Positions 35,978 through 44,631 of a stretch of DNA of 64,000 nucleotides are shown piece by piece. Source of the DNA: Citroniella saccharovorans. Its GTDB lineage: Bacteria > Bacillota > Clostridia > Tissierellales > Peptoniphilaceae. A program made the translations under genes and the position numbers. The notes beneath the pieces are model-generated. The model was given only the letters and a program-made list of their open reading frames with translations, was not told the origin of the DNA and ran no database searches. Within the stretch, counting starts at the first letter, position 1. Each line of letters begins with the position of its first letter. The DNA is taken from the NCBI RefSeq assembly GCF_035481615.1, contig NZ_JAYKOT010000003.1, positions 1,116,001-1,180,000 on the forward strand, written 5' to 3'.

Positions 35978-36478
35978 CTAAGAATCTTTAAAATTATATA
36001 TAGCATTATCTATGATTTCATAAACTTCGTCAATATCTTTTCCAGTAGCCATAACAATTTCTGAAACTAGCACTTTTTTAGCACTATTTAGCATTTTTTT
36101 CTCACCAGTAGATAATCCTTTATTGTCTTCTCTAATAGATAGATTTCTAACTACAATAGCAATTTCTTCAATGTCACCTGTTTTAATCTTATCAAGATTT
36201 TCCTTGTACCTTTGAGTCCAATTATCAGGCATAGAGGAAGATTTTCCTTCTAATATCTCAATAATTAGCGGGTACTTGTCCATGTTAAATATTTCCCTAA
36301 CGCCCATTTCACCAATCATATCTACTGGAACTGAAATCTTCATACTATGAATTGGCATCCTTAAGATATAATATTTCCTTACTTCTCCAAGGACTTCCTT
36401 TTCTTCAATATCTTCAACAACTCCAGCCCCATGGAGAGGATAGACTATCTTGTCGCCTATCTTGAACAATATACTCAC
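35978..36478 (-). CDS. carD: CarD family transcriptional regulator
   Basis: 166 residues with an N-terminal RNA-polymerase-interacting Tudor-like domain (KIGDKIVYPLHGAGVVEDI, residues 6-24) and a helical C-terminal DNA-binding domain. CarD/CdnL stabilises open complexes, often at rRNA promoters. The gene starts an operon and is driven by a perfect consensus promoter that overlaps the end of radA. Normal length. Confidence 0.94.
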   Translation of the reverse strand: MSILFKIGDKIVYPLHGAGVVEDIEEKEVLGEVRKYYILRMPIHSMKISVPVDMIGEMGVREIFNMDKYPLIIEILEGKSSSMPDNWTQRYKENLDKIKTGDIEEIAIVVRNLSIREDNKGLSTGEKKMLNSAKKVLVSEIVMATGKDIDEVYEIIDNAIYNFKDS

Positions 36479-36543
36479 CCCTTTTATATTATAAATATTC
36501 CTACTATAATTATAAACTAAGTGATAAATTAAGTAAAGCTTAT

Positions 36544-36572
36544 ATTATATATAAATATGCTTTTAATGTCAA
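36544..36572 (-). promoter_or_regulatory. perfect consensus sigma-A promoter of the carD operon
   Basis: Minus-strand TTGACA (36567-36572), exactly 17 bases, TATAAT (36544-36549). The -35 box overlaps the radA stop codon at 36569-36571. It separates the stress operon (ctsR to radA) from the carD-ispD-ispF-metK operon. Confidence 0.85.
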
Positions 36573-37963
36573 GAATTTTTCCCTTGAGTATTTTTTAAAT
36601 AATCAAGAACATGGACAAAATTTTCAAATTCTAAAATTTCAATTTTTGTTGAAGATCGTAAATTAGTAGATGTCCCCTTTGGAACAAAAACTTTTTTAAA
36701 TCCCATTCTGTCAAGTTCTTCAATTTTTTTATTAGCATCTCTAATTTTTTTAAGCTCTCCAGTAAGGCCAACCTCTCCAATAAATGCCCATCTAGGAGAA
36801 ATCTTAATTTCAAGTAATGAGGAACTAATCGCAATCAAAATTCCAAGATCAGCTTCTTCGTTTCTTAAGCTTAAACCTCCTCTTGATTTTACAACAATAT
36901 TTTTATCATATAGTTGTAAAAATGCTCTTTTTTCTAAGATAGCAGTTAAAATTAATAGTCTATCCTTGGACATTTGATCACACGTTCTTAGAGGGTAGGA
37001 GTCAAACGATTTACTTACAAGCGACTCAATTTCTACTGCAATATTTCTAGAACCTTCTTTTATAATTGAAATAGAGGATCCTTCTAGTGGTTTATCTTTA
37101 TCATTTAAAAATTCACTTGAAAGATCTAAAACTTCTTTTAAACCATTTTCCTGCATTCTAAAAATCCCTACTTCTCCACTTCTACCAAATCTATTTTTGG
37201 TTGAATATAGCATTCTTAAATTTTGATCCAAGTCCTCTCTTAAAATAATTACAGTGTCCACCATGTGTTCAAGAGTTCTTAGCCCAGCCATTTCATCGTT
37301 CTTAGTCATGTGTCCAACCATTATACAAGCTCTGGGCCTTAGTGGATTTTTGCAGATGTCAATTATTTTTGAAGTACATTCCACCGTTTGAACAGGAGAC
37401 CCTGTCTTAGAATTAAATTCTAAAAGCCTTACAGTTTGAATACTATCTAAAAATATAATATCTGGATCAATTTCTTCTATGGCATTTAATCCATCATCAA
37501 GAATTGATGTAGAAACAATCCAAATACTCTCAGGCAGCTTAGAATTTATCCTCAGAGCTCTAGATTTAATTTGAGATGCTGATTCTTCTCCTGATATATA
37601 TAAAACTTTTAATCCTTTACTAGCATAGCAAATGGATAGTTCAAGAATAAGTGTTGACTTGCCTGCTCCCGGAACAGCTGTAAGTATTGTGACTGAATCT
37701 TTTACTAAGCCTAGACCAATAGTCCTATCAAACTCAGATATTCCTGATAAATATCTTTCATTTCCTTCGATTTTTATATCTTTTAATTTTTTAATATCAT
37801 TATTAGATTTTCCTTTATCGGATCTAGAAAAAGTTTTTTTATTCTCATCTGATAGGATTTTCTCTTCAATAGAATCCCAAGCTCCACAATTTGGGCATCT
37901 TCCCATCCAGCCATTAGTCTTATAGTTACACTCTTTGCAAATATATTCCTTTTTAATTTTCAT
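36569..37963 (-). CDS. radA: DNA repair protein RadA
   Basis: 464 residues; a RecA-like helicase that helps extend D-loops in recombination. N-terminal zinc finger CKECNYKTNGWMGRCPNC (Cys8 to Cys25), Walker A AVPGAGKST near 95-103, the RadA-specific KNRFGRSGEVG and a C-terminal Lon-protease-like domain (about 290-455). Follows clpC with a 20-base gap, the usual order clpC-radA in Firmicutes, so it belongs to the CtsR-controlled operon. Confidence 0.96.
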   Translation of the reverse strand: MKIKKEYICKECNYKTNGWMGRCPNCGAWDSIEEKILSDENKKTFSRSDKGKSNNDIKKLKDIKIEGNERYLSGISEFDRTIGLGLVKDSVTILTAVPGAGKSTLILELSICYASKGLKVLYISGEESASQIKSRALRINSKLPESIWIVSTSILDDGLNAIEEIDPDIIFLDSIQTVRLLEFNSKTGSPVQTVECTSKIIDICKNPLRPRACIMVGHMTKNDEMAGLRTLEHMVDTVIILREDLDQNLRMLYSTKNRFGRSGEVGIFRMQENGLKEVLDLSSEFLNDKDKPLEGSSISIIKEGSRNIAVEIESLVSKSFDSYPLRTCDQMSKDRLLILTAILEKRAFLQLYDKNIVVKSRGGLSLRNEEADLGILIAISSSLLEIKISPRWAFIGEVGLTGELKKIRDANKKIEELDRMGFKKVFVPKGTSTNLRSSTKIEILEFENFVHVLDYLKNTQGKNS

Positions 37964-37983
37964 TTTAAAAAACCTTGAAGAGG

Positions 37984-40416
37984 TTATTTAACCTCTTCAT
38001 AATCCTTTTCTTCTTCAAATATTATTTCGTCGTCTTTAATATCAATATATAAACTATTATTTTTAATTTCACCCATAAGAATTTTTTCAGAAAGTGTATC
38101 TTCTATTTTATTTCTAATAAATCTTTCTATTGGCCTTGCTCCATAAGTCTTGTCATATCCCTTATCGGCGACATAATTAATTATATTTTCACTATACTTT
38201 GCACAAAGTCCTATTTTAGAAATCTTTTCAATCATTTTGTCAAGTAAAAGCTTGGAAATTTTTTTTGTAGCATCGAAATTTAGACTGTTAAATACAACTA
38301 TATCGTCAATTCTATTTAAAAATTCGGGCTTAAATGTATTTTTAAGTTCCCTATCTACAACAGATACAATTCTTTCATATTCAGTCTTATCTTCATCATT
38401 TAATGTTCCAAATCCTAGAGTGGACTTTTTATCAAGTAAGTCTGCCCCAACATTTGATGTTAAAACAATAATTGTATTCTTGAAATTTACAGTTTTACCT
38501 TTTGAGTCTGTAAGTCTTCCTTCATCCAGAATTTGTAGAAGCATATTAAAAACATCTGGGTGTGCTTTTTCAATTTCATCAAAAAGTACAACCGAATAAG
38601 GTTTTCTTCTTACTTTTTCTGTAAGCTGTCCACCTTCATCAAAACCAACATATCCTGGAGGAGAGCCAACTAATCTTGCCACAGAATGTTTTTCCATATA
38701 CTCACTCATATCTATCCTAATAATAGCATCTTCGTCTCCAAAAAGAACCTTAGCTAGAGATTTTGCCAAAAATGTTTTACCAACTCCTGTAGGGCCTACA
38801 AAGATGAATGAACCTACTGGCTTGTTTGGATCTTTAAGTCCGACTCTAGCTCTTTTTATAGCCTTTGAAATAGATTCTACCGCCTCATCTTGACCAATTA
38901 TGAATTCTTTTAGTTTTTTATCTAAGTTTAAATATTTTGACTTTTCTTCTCCAGTCATCCTATTTACAGGAACATTTGACCAATCTGATACAATTTGGGC
39001 GATTTCATTATAACCTATTTTTAAATCTTTATTGTTTTTTTCTTTTGACCAACCCTTTTCTAACTCTTCAAGTTCTTTCCTTAACTCTTTTATTTCATCC
39101 CTTTTTTCAGCCGCCTTTTCAAATTCTTGCAAAGTTATTGCCTGTTCTTTTTCCTGAACTACCATATCAATCTTATTCTCTAAAGCTTTTTTATCTTTTG
39201 GTGGAATATAATTTTTAACTCTTATTTTTGATGCGGCCTCATCAATAAGGTCAATTGCCTTATCAGGAAGAAATCTATCAGTTAAATATCTTGATGAAAG
39301 CTCTGCAGCTGCTACAATCGCTTCATCTGTAATTTCAACTTTGTGATGAGCTTCATACTTGTCCCTAATTCCTTTTAAAATAGAAATTGTATCCGATACC
39401 GTAGGCTCATCAACCATTATCGGCTGAAGCCTTCTTTCAAACGCCTTATCCTTTTCAATATGCTTTCTATACTCATCTATAGTAGTAGCTCCAATTATTT
39501 GTAGCTGGCCCTTAGTTAATAAAGGTTTTAGAATATTTGAAGCATCCATAGCTCCTTCTGCACCACCAGCTCCAATCACATTGTGAATCTCGTCTATAAA
39601 TAGAATAGTATTATCCATCTTGATTAAGTCTTCGGTAAGATTTTTTAGCCTTTCTTCAAAATCCCCCCTATACTTTGTGCCAGCAATTAAAGAACCCATA
39701 TCTAAACTTAAGATTCTATAATCTTTTATTATTTCAGGTACATCTTTTTCGACAATTCTTTGGGCCAATCCTTCAGCAATTGCAGTTTTTCCCACTCCTG
39801 GTTCACCAATTAAAACAGGGTTATTCTTGGTTCTTCTTAAAAGAACTTGAATTATTCTCTCAATTTCTTTTTGTCTACCAATAACAGGGTCAATTTTTCC
39901 ATCTTCAGCAAAACTATTTAAATCTTTAACAAATTTTACCTCAGTATTCTCATCCTCATCTCCCATAGCTGAATCCTCATCCTTAGAATTTTTAAATCCC
40001 ATTATTTTAGCAAGCTCTTCAATAACTCTTGTAGGATGAACACCTGAAAGAGTTAAAAGAACATAGGCAAAAGAGTCTCTATCTTCCATAAGTGAAATTA
40101 ATAGATGCTCTTGACCAACATAGTTATGGCCAAATTTTCTAGCAATAATTCTAGCATTATCTATTATTTTTTTAACCCTAGGAGAAAGAGATGCTGGTGG
40201 CATAAGTGCCTCTCCATATCCTATATTTGAGATAACAAAATTTTTTATAACATCGTAGTCAACTCCAGCGTTTTGAAGTGCCATAGCATCTACTCCGTTT
40301 GATGTTATGTGAGCGAGGAGTAGATGCTCTGTACCTATATAATTATGTTTCAATTTATAAGCTTCTTCTTTAGCTTTATTTATAATACTATCAATACTTC
40401 CATAATTTTTATCCAT
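37984..40416 (-). CDS. clpC: ATP-dependent Clp protease ATP-binding subunit ClpC
   Basis: 810 residues, AAA+ unfoldase of the ClpCP protease. Two N-terminal Clp repeats (1-145), first ATPase domain with GEPGVGKTA near 207, a UVR/middle coiled region (about 410-460) that marks ClpC rather than ClpB, and second ATPase domain with GPTGVGKTF near 540. In canonical systems ClpC takes substrates tagged with phosphoarginine by McsB and is stimulated by McsA; here the McsB homologue looks inactive, so delivery may be different. Fourth gene of the ctsR operon, 12 bases after mcsB. Confidence 0.96.
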   Translation of the reverse strand: MDKNYGSIDSIINKAKEEAYKLKHNYIGTEHLLLAHITSNGVDAMALQNAGVDYDVIKNFVISNIGYGEALMPPASLSPRVKKIIDNARIIARKFGHNYVGQEHLLISLMEDRDSFAYVLLTLSGVHPTRVIEELAKIMGFKNSKDEDSAMGDEDENTEVKFVKDLNSFAEDGKIDPVIGRQKEIERIIQVLLRRTKNNPVLIGEPGVGKTAIAEGLAQRIVEKDVPEIIKDYRILSLDMGSLIAGTKYRGDFEERLKNLTEDLIKMDNTILFIDEIHNVIGAGGAEGAMDASNILKPLLTKGQLQIIGATTIDEYRKHIEKDKAFERRLQPIMVDEPTVSDTISILKGIRDKYEAHHKVEITDEAIVAAAELSSRYLTDRFLPDKAIDLIDEAASKIRVKNYIPPKDKKALENKIDMVVQEKEQAITLQEFEKAAEKRDEIKELRKELEELEKGWSKEKNNKDLKIGYNEIAQIVSDWSNVPVNRMTGEEKSKYLNLDKKLKEFIIGQDEAVESISKAIKRARVGLKDPNKPVGSFIFVGPTGVGKTFLAKSLAKVLFGDEDAIIRIDMSEYMEKHSVARLVGSPPGYVGFDEGGQLTEKVRRKPYSVVLFDEIEKAHPDVFNMLLQILDEGRLTDSKGKTVNFKNTIIVLTSNVGADLLDKKSTLGFGTLNDEDKTEYERIVSVVDRELKNTFKPEFLNRIDDIVVFNSLNFDATKKISKLLLDKMIEKISKIGLCAKYSENIINYVADKGYDKTYGARPIERFIRNKIEDTLSEKILMGEIKNNSLYIDIKDDEIIFEEEKDYEEVK

Positions 40417-40428
40417 ATAAGCCCTCCT

Positions 40429-41421
40429 TTACAAATGATCTCTTATATATTTTGCCCTAGCTTCATTTTCACTTAAATTAGGGCAGAATTCTTTTTTATA
40501 AGCAAGTATATGGTTCTTTTGAATATTTTTACTTAAATCAAAAAGCATCTTATAATCATAAGAGTTTAAGACACCTAAACTAATACCCAATCTAATATTT
40601 GAAATCTCTAATAAGGCTTCATCTAGACCAATACTTCTGGCATATTTTAGGGTTCCAAGACCTCTATAAATTTTATCTTCAAAAAATAATTTATACTTTT
40701 CATAAAATGTTTCTCTAAAACTTGATTCAGTTTTAATTAGTTTATCAGCTACCTTTTTAATATTATCTATAGTGTCTACTTCGCTAATTCCAATATTTTT
40801 ACTATTATATATAGAAAACATTGCAGAATCAGAAAGAGACTTAGACCCATTAATATCTTCAATTTTTACACCATCAATTTGGATACCATTCAATATTTCA
40901 GTTAAAATTCCAGATCTTTTAGATACTGGAAGGTGCAAATAAAGATCAGCTCTCATAGCATTGCCAGTAATGGAAACATCACTAGTAAGAGCACCAAAAT
41001 AATTATCATAAGAGAATTTTAAACTTGGATCAAGTTCATTAATTAGAGATTTGCTGCTAGAAAATAATTTTTCTAAATCCATATCATTTGAATAAATATC
41101 AAGTTTAAAATGTTCGCTTCCTAAAATTGAAATTATAAGTGACCTATTGTCATTTATATAAAACGAAGAAAAATCCCTATTAGATAATAAATCACTAGTT
41201 ATTAATCCATCTTCAAAGTAAATTTCAGGACTTTCAATTTCAGATAATTTTATACACTTAAGTTTATCCTTAAAAATTCTTTGAATTTCATTTTCTATTT
41301 TTTTTTGAATACTTAAGCTAGAGGAATCGTTAAGATTTGATGTAAAATTAAATCCATTGAGATTCCTAGATATGCTTAATTTAGATCCAAGAACAATCTC
41401 AGAATTAATCTCTTTTCCCAT
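40429..41421 (-). CDS. mcsB: McsB-like protein, probably a catalytically inactive arginine kinase
   Basis: 330 residues in the McsB position and with the overall McsB layout: EIVLGSKLSISRN matches the SSRIRLARN region, YFGALTSDV..MRADLYLHLP matches the active-site loop, and VRLGISLG-like IRLGISLGVL matches the C-terminal part. Against the known enzyme, the nucleotide-binding arginines of SRIRLAR are changed to Lys/Ser, EEDHIR reads GSEHFK, the CPTN motif reads LTSD, and RGIYGEG is lost. Protein arginine phosphorylation is therefore unlikely. It may persist as an adaptor with McsA. The gene is complete, overlaps mcsA by 17 bases and has no internal stop. Confidence 0.8.
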   Translation of the reverse strand: MGKEINSEIVLGSKLSISRNLNGFNFTSNLNDSSSLSIQKKIENEIQRIFKDKLKCIKLSEIESPEIYFEDGLITSDLLSNRDFSSFYINDNRSLIISILGSEHFKLDIYSNDMDLEKLFSSSKSLINELDPSLKFSYDNYFGALTSDVSITGNAMRADLYLHLPVSKRSGILTEILNGIQIDGVKIEDINGSKSLSDSAMFSIYNSKNIGISEVDTIDNIKKVADKLIKTESSFRETFYEKYKLFFEDKIYRGLGTLKYARSIGLDEALLEISNIRLGISLGVLNSYDYKMLFDLSKNIQKNHILAYKKEFCPNLSENEARAKYIRDHL

Positions 41422-41992
41422 CTAATTTTTCACCCTCCTCTTTTAGAGCCTTAATCTCATCTCTAAGGTAAGCTGCTTTTTCATAATACTCATCCTTTAT
41501 TGCAGCTTCAAGCTCTAGCTTCTTTTGCCTAATTAATAAATCTTTTTCATTTATACTACTAGAATTTGAATTTTCTGAATCTAATAAACTCATTTTTTCA
41601 TCTAAGTTATTGTTTTTATGATTAAAATAAGATTTATTTTCTAAAGTTTTACTATCTTTAGATAAATACTTTAAAATCTCATCTCGAAAAGCTTCATAAC
41701 AAGAACTACAGCCAAGCTTTTTATTTTTATAAAAATCTTTTAAAGTTAATCCACAATTTTGGCAAGTCTTGTCTTGAAGATTTTTTTCTTCATCCAAAAT
41801 AGCATTAAAAATACTTTTTGCTAAATCTTTCATATAGTTAGGATTAAATTCCCCAGTATTTGAAAGATTTTCACTCAGCATATTAGAGTAGCAATTAAAA
41901 CATAGATTAAGTTTTTCTTCAATACCATCTGCCTTTAAGAAAATTTCAATATTGGCATCTTTCCCGCACTTATCACACTTCAAAAAAATCAC
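41405..41992 (-). CDS. mcsA: McsA, zinc-finger and UVR-domain modulator of CtsR/ClpC
   Basis: 195 residues. Four CxxC pairs in the first half (CDKC, CFNC, CQNC, CSSC) form the zinc-binding region, and a UVR motif (ELEAAIKDEYYEKAAYLRDE, about 162-181) ends the protein, as in McsA. In known systems McsA activates McsB and senses thiol stress. A Ser/Asn-rich linker joins the two regions. It starts one base after the ctsR stop. Confidence 0.93.
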   Translation of the reverse strand: MIFLKCDKCGKDANIEIFLKADGIEEKLNLCFNCYSNMLSENLSNTGEFNPNYMKDLAKSIFNAILDEEKNLQDKTCQNCGLTLKDFYKNKKLGCSSCYEAFRDEILKYLSKDSKTLENKSYFNHKNNNLDEKMSLLDSENSNSSSINEKDLLIRQKKLELEAAIKDEYYEKAAYLRDEIKALKEEGEKLDGKRD

Positions 41993-42451
41993 CTACCTTA
42001 AAAAGACTAAAAGCATATTTTTTAGAATATCTGATCTAACATAATTCTTCAAATCCATAGATACATTAGAAAGAGCATAGTCTTCAGTAGCATGGATCAT
42101 AAGAAGAGCTTCATTTTTACTTATTAGCTCATCATTATATAGCTCCTTAATTATATCCTGGGCCTTGTTTTTTGTAATTCTATCTCCTATACTTTTATCT
42201 AAAAGATCTTTAAAAACAGTATCTTCATCAATATCAGCTTTAATTATTTTTATATATCCGCTACCGCCTCTTCTACTTTCAATAAAATATCCTTGGGCTG
42301 GTGTGAACCTAGTTTTTAGTACATAGTTTATTTGAGAAGGAGCACAGTCAAACCTAATTGCAAGATCATTTCTACCAAATTCAATAAGACCCCCTTCTTC
42401 TTTTAAAAGTTCCTTTAAAAAATTTTCTATACTATTAGATAAACCGCTCAT
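41993..42451 (-). CDS. ctsR: CtsR, transcriptional repressor of stress genes
   Basis: 152 residues. N-terminal winged-helix DNA-binding domain with the beta-wing motif ESRRGGSGYIKI (about 61-72), where the glycine-rich tip and adjacent Arg are those that read the CtsR heptads and act as a thermosensor; C-terminal helical dimer domain. First gene of the operon, preceded by a direct-repeat CtsR operator at 42478-42494, so it is expected to be autoregulated. Confidence 0.95.
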   Translation of the reverse strand: MSGLSNSIENFLKELLKEEGGLIEFGRNDLAIRFDCAPSQINYVLKTRFTPAQGYFIESRRGGSGYIKIIKADIDEDTVFKDLLDKSIGDRITKNKAQDIIKELYNDELISKNEALLMIHATEDYALSNVSMDLKNYVRSDILKNMLLVFLR

Positions 42452-42477
42452 TTTTCCTCCTACATAATAATTTTTAT

Positions 42478-42494
42478 ATTGACTTTCTTTGACT
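42478..42494 (-). promoter_or_regulatory. CtsR operator upstream of ctsR
   Basis: On the minus strand AGTCAAA-GAA-AGTCAAT, a near-perfect tandem heptad with three-base spacer matching the published CtsR box (A/GGTCAAA NAN A/GGTCAAA). It lies about 27 bases upstream of the ctsR ATG, ahead of the TAGGAGG ribosome binding site. Confidence 0.8.
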
Positions 42495-42501
42495 TTTAAT
42501 A

Positions 42502-42529
42502 TTTTAAAAAAAGCCTAATTTCTTAGGCT
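42502..42529 (-). terminator. terminator-like hairpin upstream of ctsR
   Basis: Perfect arms AGCCTAA / TTAGGCT with a four-base loop (42512-42529), followed on the minus strand by TTTTTTT. No minus-strand gene precedes it for more than 2 kb, so it either insulates the operon or ends a short untranslated RNA. Confidence 0.65.
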
Positions 42530-42680
42530 AATTTAAGTGTAGCATATATTATTTAAAAAAACAAGTTCAATCTTGAACATATTTAAATAAATTATAAATT
42601 ATTTGAAATTTATTCAAAAAAAGAAATAAAGTATTATAATCATGATAAATAGCCTATTGATTTTATTTTCAATTATAAAA

Positions 42681-42710
42681 TTACAACTTCTTTATAAAAT
42701 GTTATATAAT
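42681..42710 (+). promoter_or_regulatory. candidate promoter of the Fic-like gene
   Basis: TTACAA (42681-42686), 18 bases, TATAAT (42705-42710). The predicted start lies between the two candidate ATGs and favours translation from 42742. Confidence 0.4.
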
Positions 42711-42741
42711 AGTAATGATTAAACAAATAGGAGACAAAAAT

Positions 42742-43407
42742 ATGGATTTAAACTTACTAAAAAAAGATTTACAATTAGAAAAGGAAAAAATAGATATAGA
42801 TAAGAGAATTGATTTTAGCAATTCTTTCAAGGTTGAACTTTCACTAACTTTAAAACAAAATCAAAACATGTTAAACAAAGACGAAATTAAGAGAATAATT
42901 ATTTATAAAGAGTCTGTTATTTCTAATAATATTTTTAACCTATTTGAGGTGTTTAATATTAATAAAGCTTATGAATTTCTTTTAGAAAATTTAAATTTTG
43001 ATATATCTTTCCCACTAGTAGAAAAAATTGTAGAAACTTTAAGCTTTTACGATAATGATGATATATTTTTCAATTCAAACGCACCTAAAAATACAGAGGC
43101 TGAACTATTTATGAATAAGCAAAAGAGAAAACTCGATTTTGAAAACTTTTTAAATTTATACTATGATCAAAAATCAAAATTAAAGCCTATAGAGCTTGCA
43201 GCTTTTGTTTTAGAAAATATATATAATATGAAATCTCTATATAATTTAAACAAAATATTATCTATTTTATTTATGAATTTTATACTTATTAAAAATTCTT
43301 ATCTGCCAATAATTTTCGATGATTTTGATAATTTAAATAATACTTTTGAAACAATATATAATAAAGAAATTTTACAGATTAATAATTTCTTAAATCTAGC
43401 TAAATAA
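42742..43407 (+). CDS. Fic/DOC-fold protein with degenerate active site
   Basis: 221 residues from the ATG at 42742 (GGAGA upstream); a start at 42715 would lie at the transcription start. The segment IELAAFVLENIYNM.. to ..FMNFILIKNSYLPII (about 155-197) aligns residue for residue, without gaps, with the Fic core that normally reads IExAA...HPFxDGNGRTARLLMNxxLxxxGYPP. At the catalytic positions HPFxDGNGR this protein has KSLYNLNKI, so the catalytic His, Gly-rich anion loop and Arg are gone. ESVISNNI (about 61-68) resembles the region of the inhibitory helix. AMP transfer is therefore unlikely. Likely co-transcribed with the AI-2E permease 12 bases downstream. Confidence 0.6.
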   Translation: MDLNLLKKDLQLEKEKIDIDKRIDFSNSFKVELSLTLKQNQNMLNKDEIKRIIIYKESVISNNIFNLFEVFNINKAYEFLLENLNFDISFPLVEKIVETLSFYDNDDIFFNSNAPKNTEAELFMNKQKRKLDFENFLNLYYDQKSKLKPIELAAFVLENIYNMKSLYNLNKILSILFMNFILIKNSYLPIIFDDFDNLNNTFETIYNKEILQINNFLNLAK

Positions 43408-43419
43408 AGTGGGTGCAAA

Positions 43420-44631
43420 ATGAAATTTATTCCAGAAAAAAAATACACAACTATAGCTATTTACGCTTTTATAGTGCTTGCTGCAGCAATAATATTTTCA
43501 GAATTAGTAAAAAACTACCAAAAGTTTTTAGATTTTTTTAATCTACTAAAAACTGTTTTAAGCCCTGTTATAATAGGATTTGCCTTGGCATATTTTTTAA
43601 ATCTATTAACAAATCTTTTTGAAAGGAAATTATTTTCTCATATTCCGCTTTTTAGAGAAAAAAAATTTATGTCCTCAAGATCTATTTCAATTCTCTTCAC
43701 TTATGTACTTATAATTGTAATTTTTGTAGCCTTGGTTGTAGTTTTTATTCCAAAAACTATAAACTCAATCTCAAAACTTATAAAAGACTTACCAAGCTAT
43801 GCAAATACTGCTACAAACTGGCTATATGAAACAACTGATAAGCTAAATATTGATAGATCTATCTATACAAATATTACAAAAAAAGTTAATGACTTTACAA
43901 TGAACCTAGATAATATTTTTACCTCTATAATTCCAAGGCTTGGAGGTATAATAACGAGTTTATTATCTTCCATTACGACAATTATTATATCAATAATAAT
44001 TTCTATCTATGTATTAATTGAAAAAGATAAATTTAAAGCCCAAATTAAAATGATTTTTTACTCTATATTTTCAGTAGAAAAATCAAATTCTTTTTTTAAC
44101 CTAGCTAGTAGAATGAACGATATCATGAAGAAATTTATTTTTGCTCAAGGATTTGTGTCACTTATAGTAGGTATTTCGTTTTTTATAGTTTTAAATATAA
44201 TGAAAGTAGAATATCCTGGAATATTAGCTACAATTCTTGGTTTTACTAATATGATTCCTTGGATTGGACCTTGGCTAGGAACTATACCATCAGCTATTAT
44301 TATACTTTTTCAAAGTCCAATAAAAGCTCTATGGTTCTTAATAGCAGTTCTTGTGGTTCAACAAGTTAATGGAAATCTGATCTCTCCAAGAATTCATGGC
44401 GACTCACTTGGAGTTTCTGCTTTTTGGATTATTTTTTCAATATTAATAGGAAATGCACTATTTGGTTTTGTTGGAATGCTTTTAGGAATACCTGTTTTTG
44501 TAATGATCTATACTCTTATAAAAGAGGGGGTAGAAAGGAAGTTAAAAAAGAAATGTTTGCCAACAAAATCATCCTTCTACACTAGATTTCACATAGAAGA
44601 AAATTCTTCTGAAAAAGACAATATAAATTAA
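43420..44631 (+). CDS. AI-2E family transporter (YtvI/PerM type)
   Basis: 403 residues, about eight membrane helices: two near the N-terminus (14-32, 46-65), one at about 85-110, then an extended region with amphipathic helices (KDLPSYANTATNWLYETTDKL split), and a block of helices from 175 to 370 including LGFTNMIPWIGPWLGTIPSA, the conserved family motif. C-terminus is basic and cytoplasmic. The family includes Na+/H+ antiporters and the debated AI-2 exporter; no substrate can be named. Starts 12 bases after the Fic-like gene; GTGGGTGC precedes the start. Confidence 0.88.
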   Translation: MKFIPEKKYTTIAIYAFIVLAAAIIFSELVKNYQKFLDFFNLLKTVLSPVIIGFALAYFLNLLTNLFERKLFSHIPLFREKKFMSSRSISILFTYVLIIVIFVALVVVFIPKTINSISKLIKDLPSYANTATNWLYETTDKLNIDRSIYTNITKKVNDFTMNLDNIFTSIIPRLGGIITSLLSSITTIIISIIISIYVLIEKDKFKAQIKMIFYSIFSVEKSNSFFNLASRMNDIMKKFIFAQGFVSLIVGISFFIVLNIMKVEYPGILATILGFTNMIPWIGPWLGTIPSAIIILFQSPIKALWFLIAVLVVQQVNGNLISPRIHGDSLGVSAFWIIFSILIGNALFGFVGMLLGIPVFVMIYTLIKEGVERKLKKKCLPTKSSFYTRFHIEENSSEKDNIN

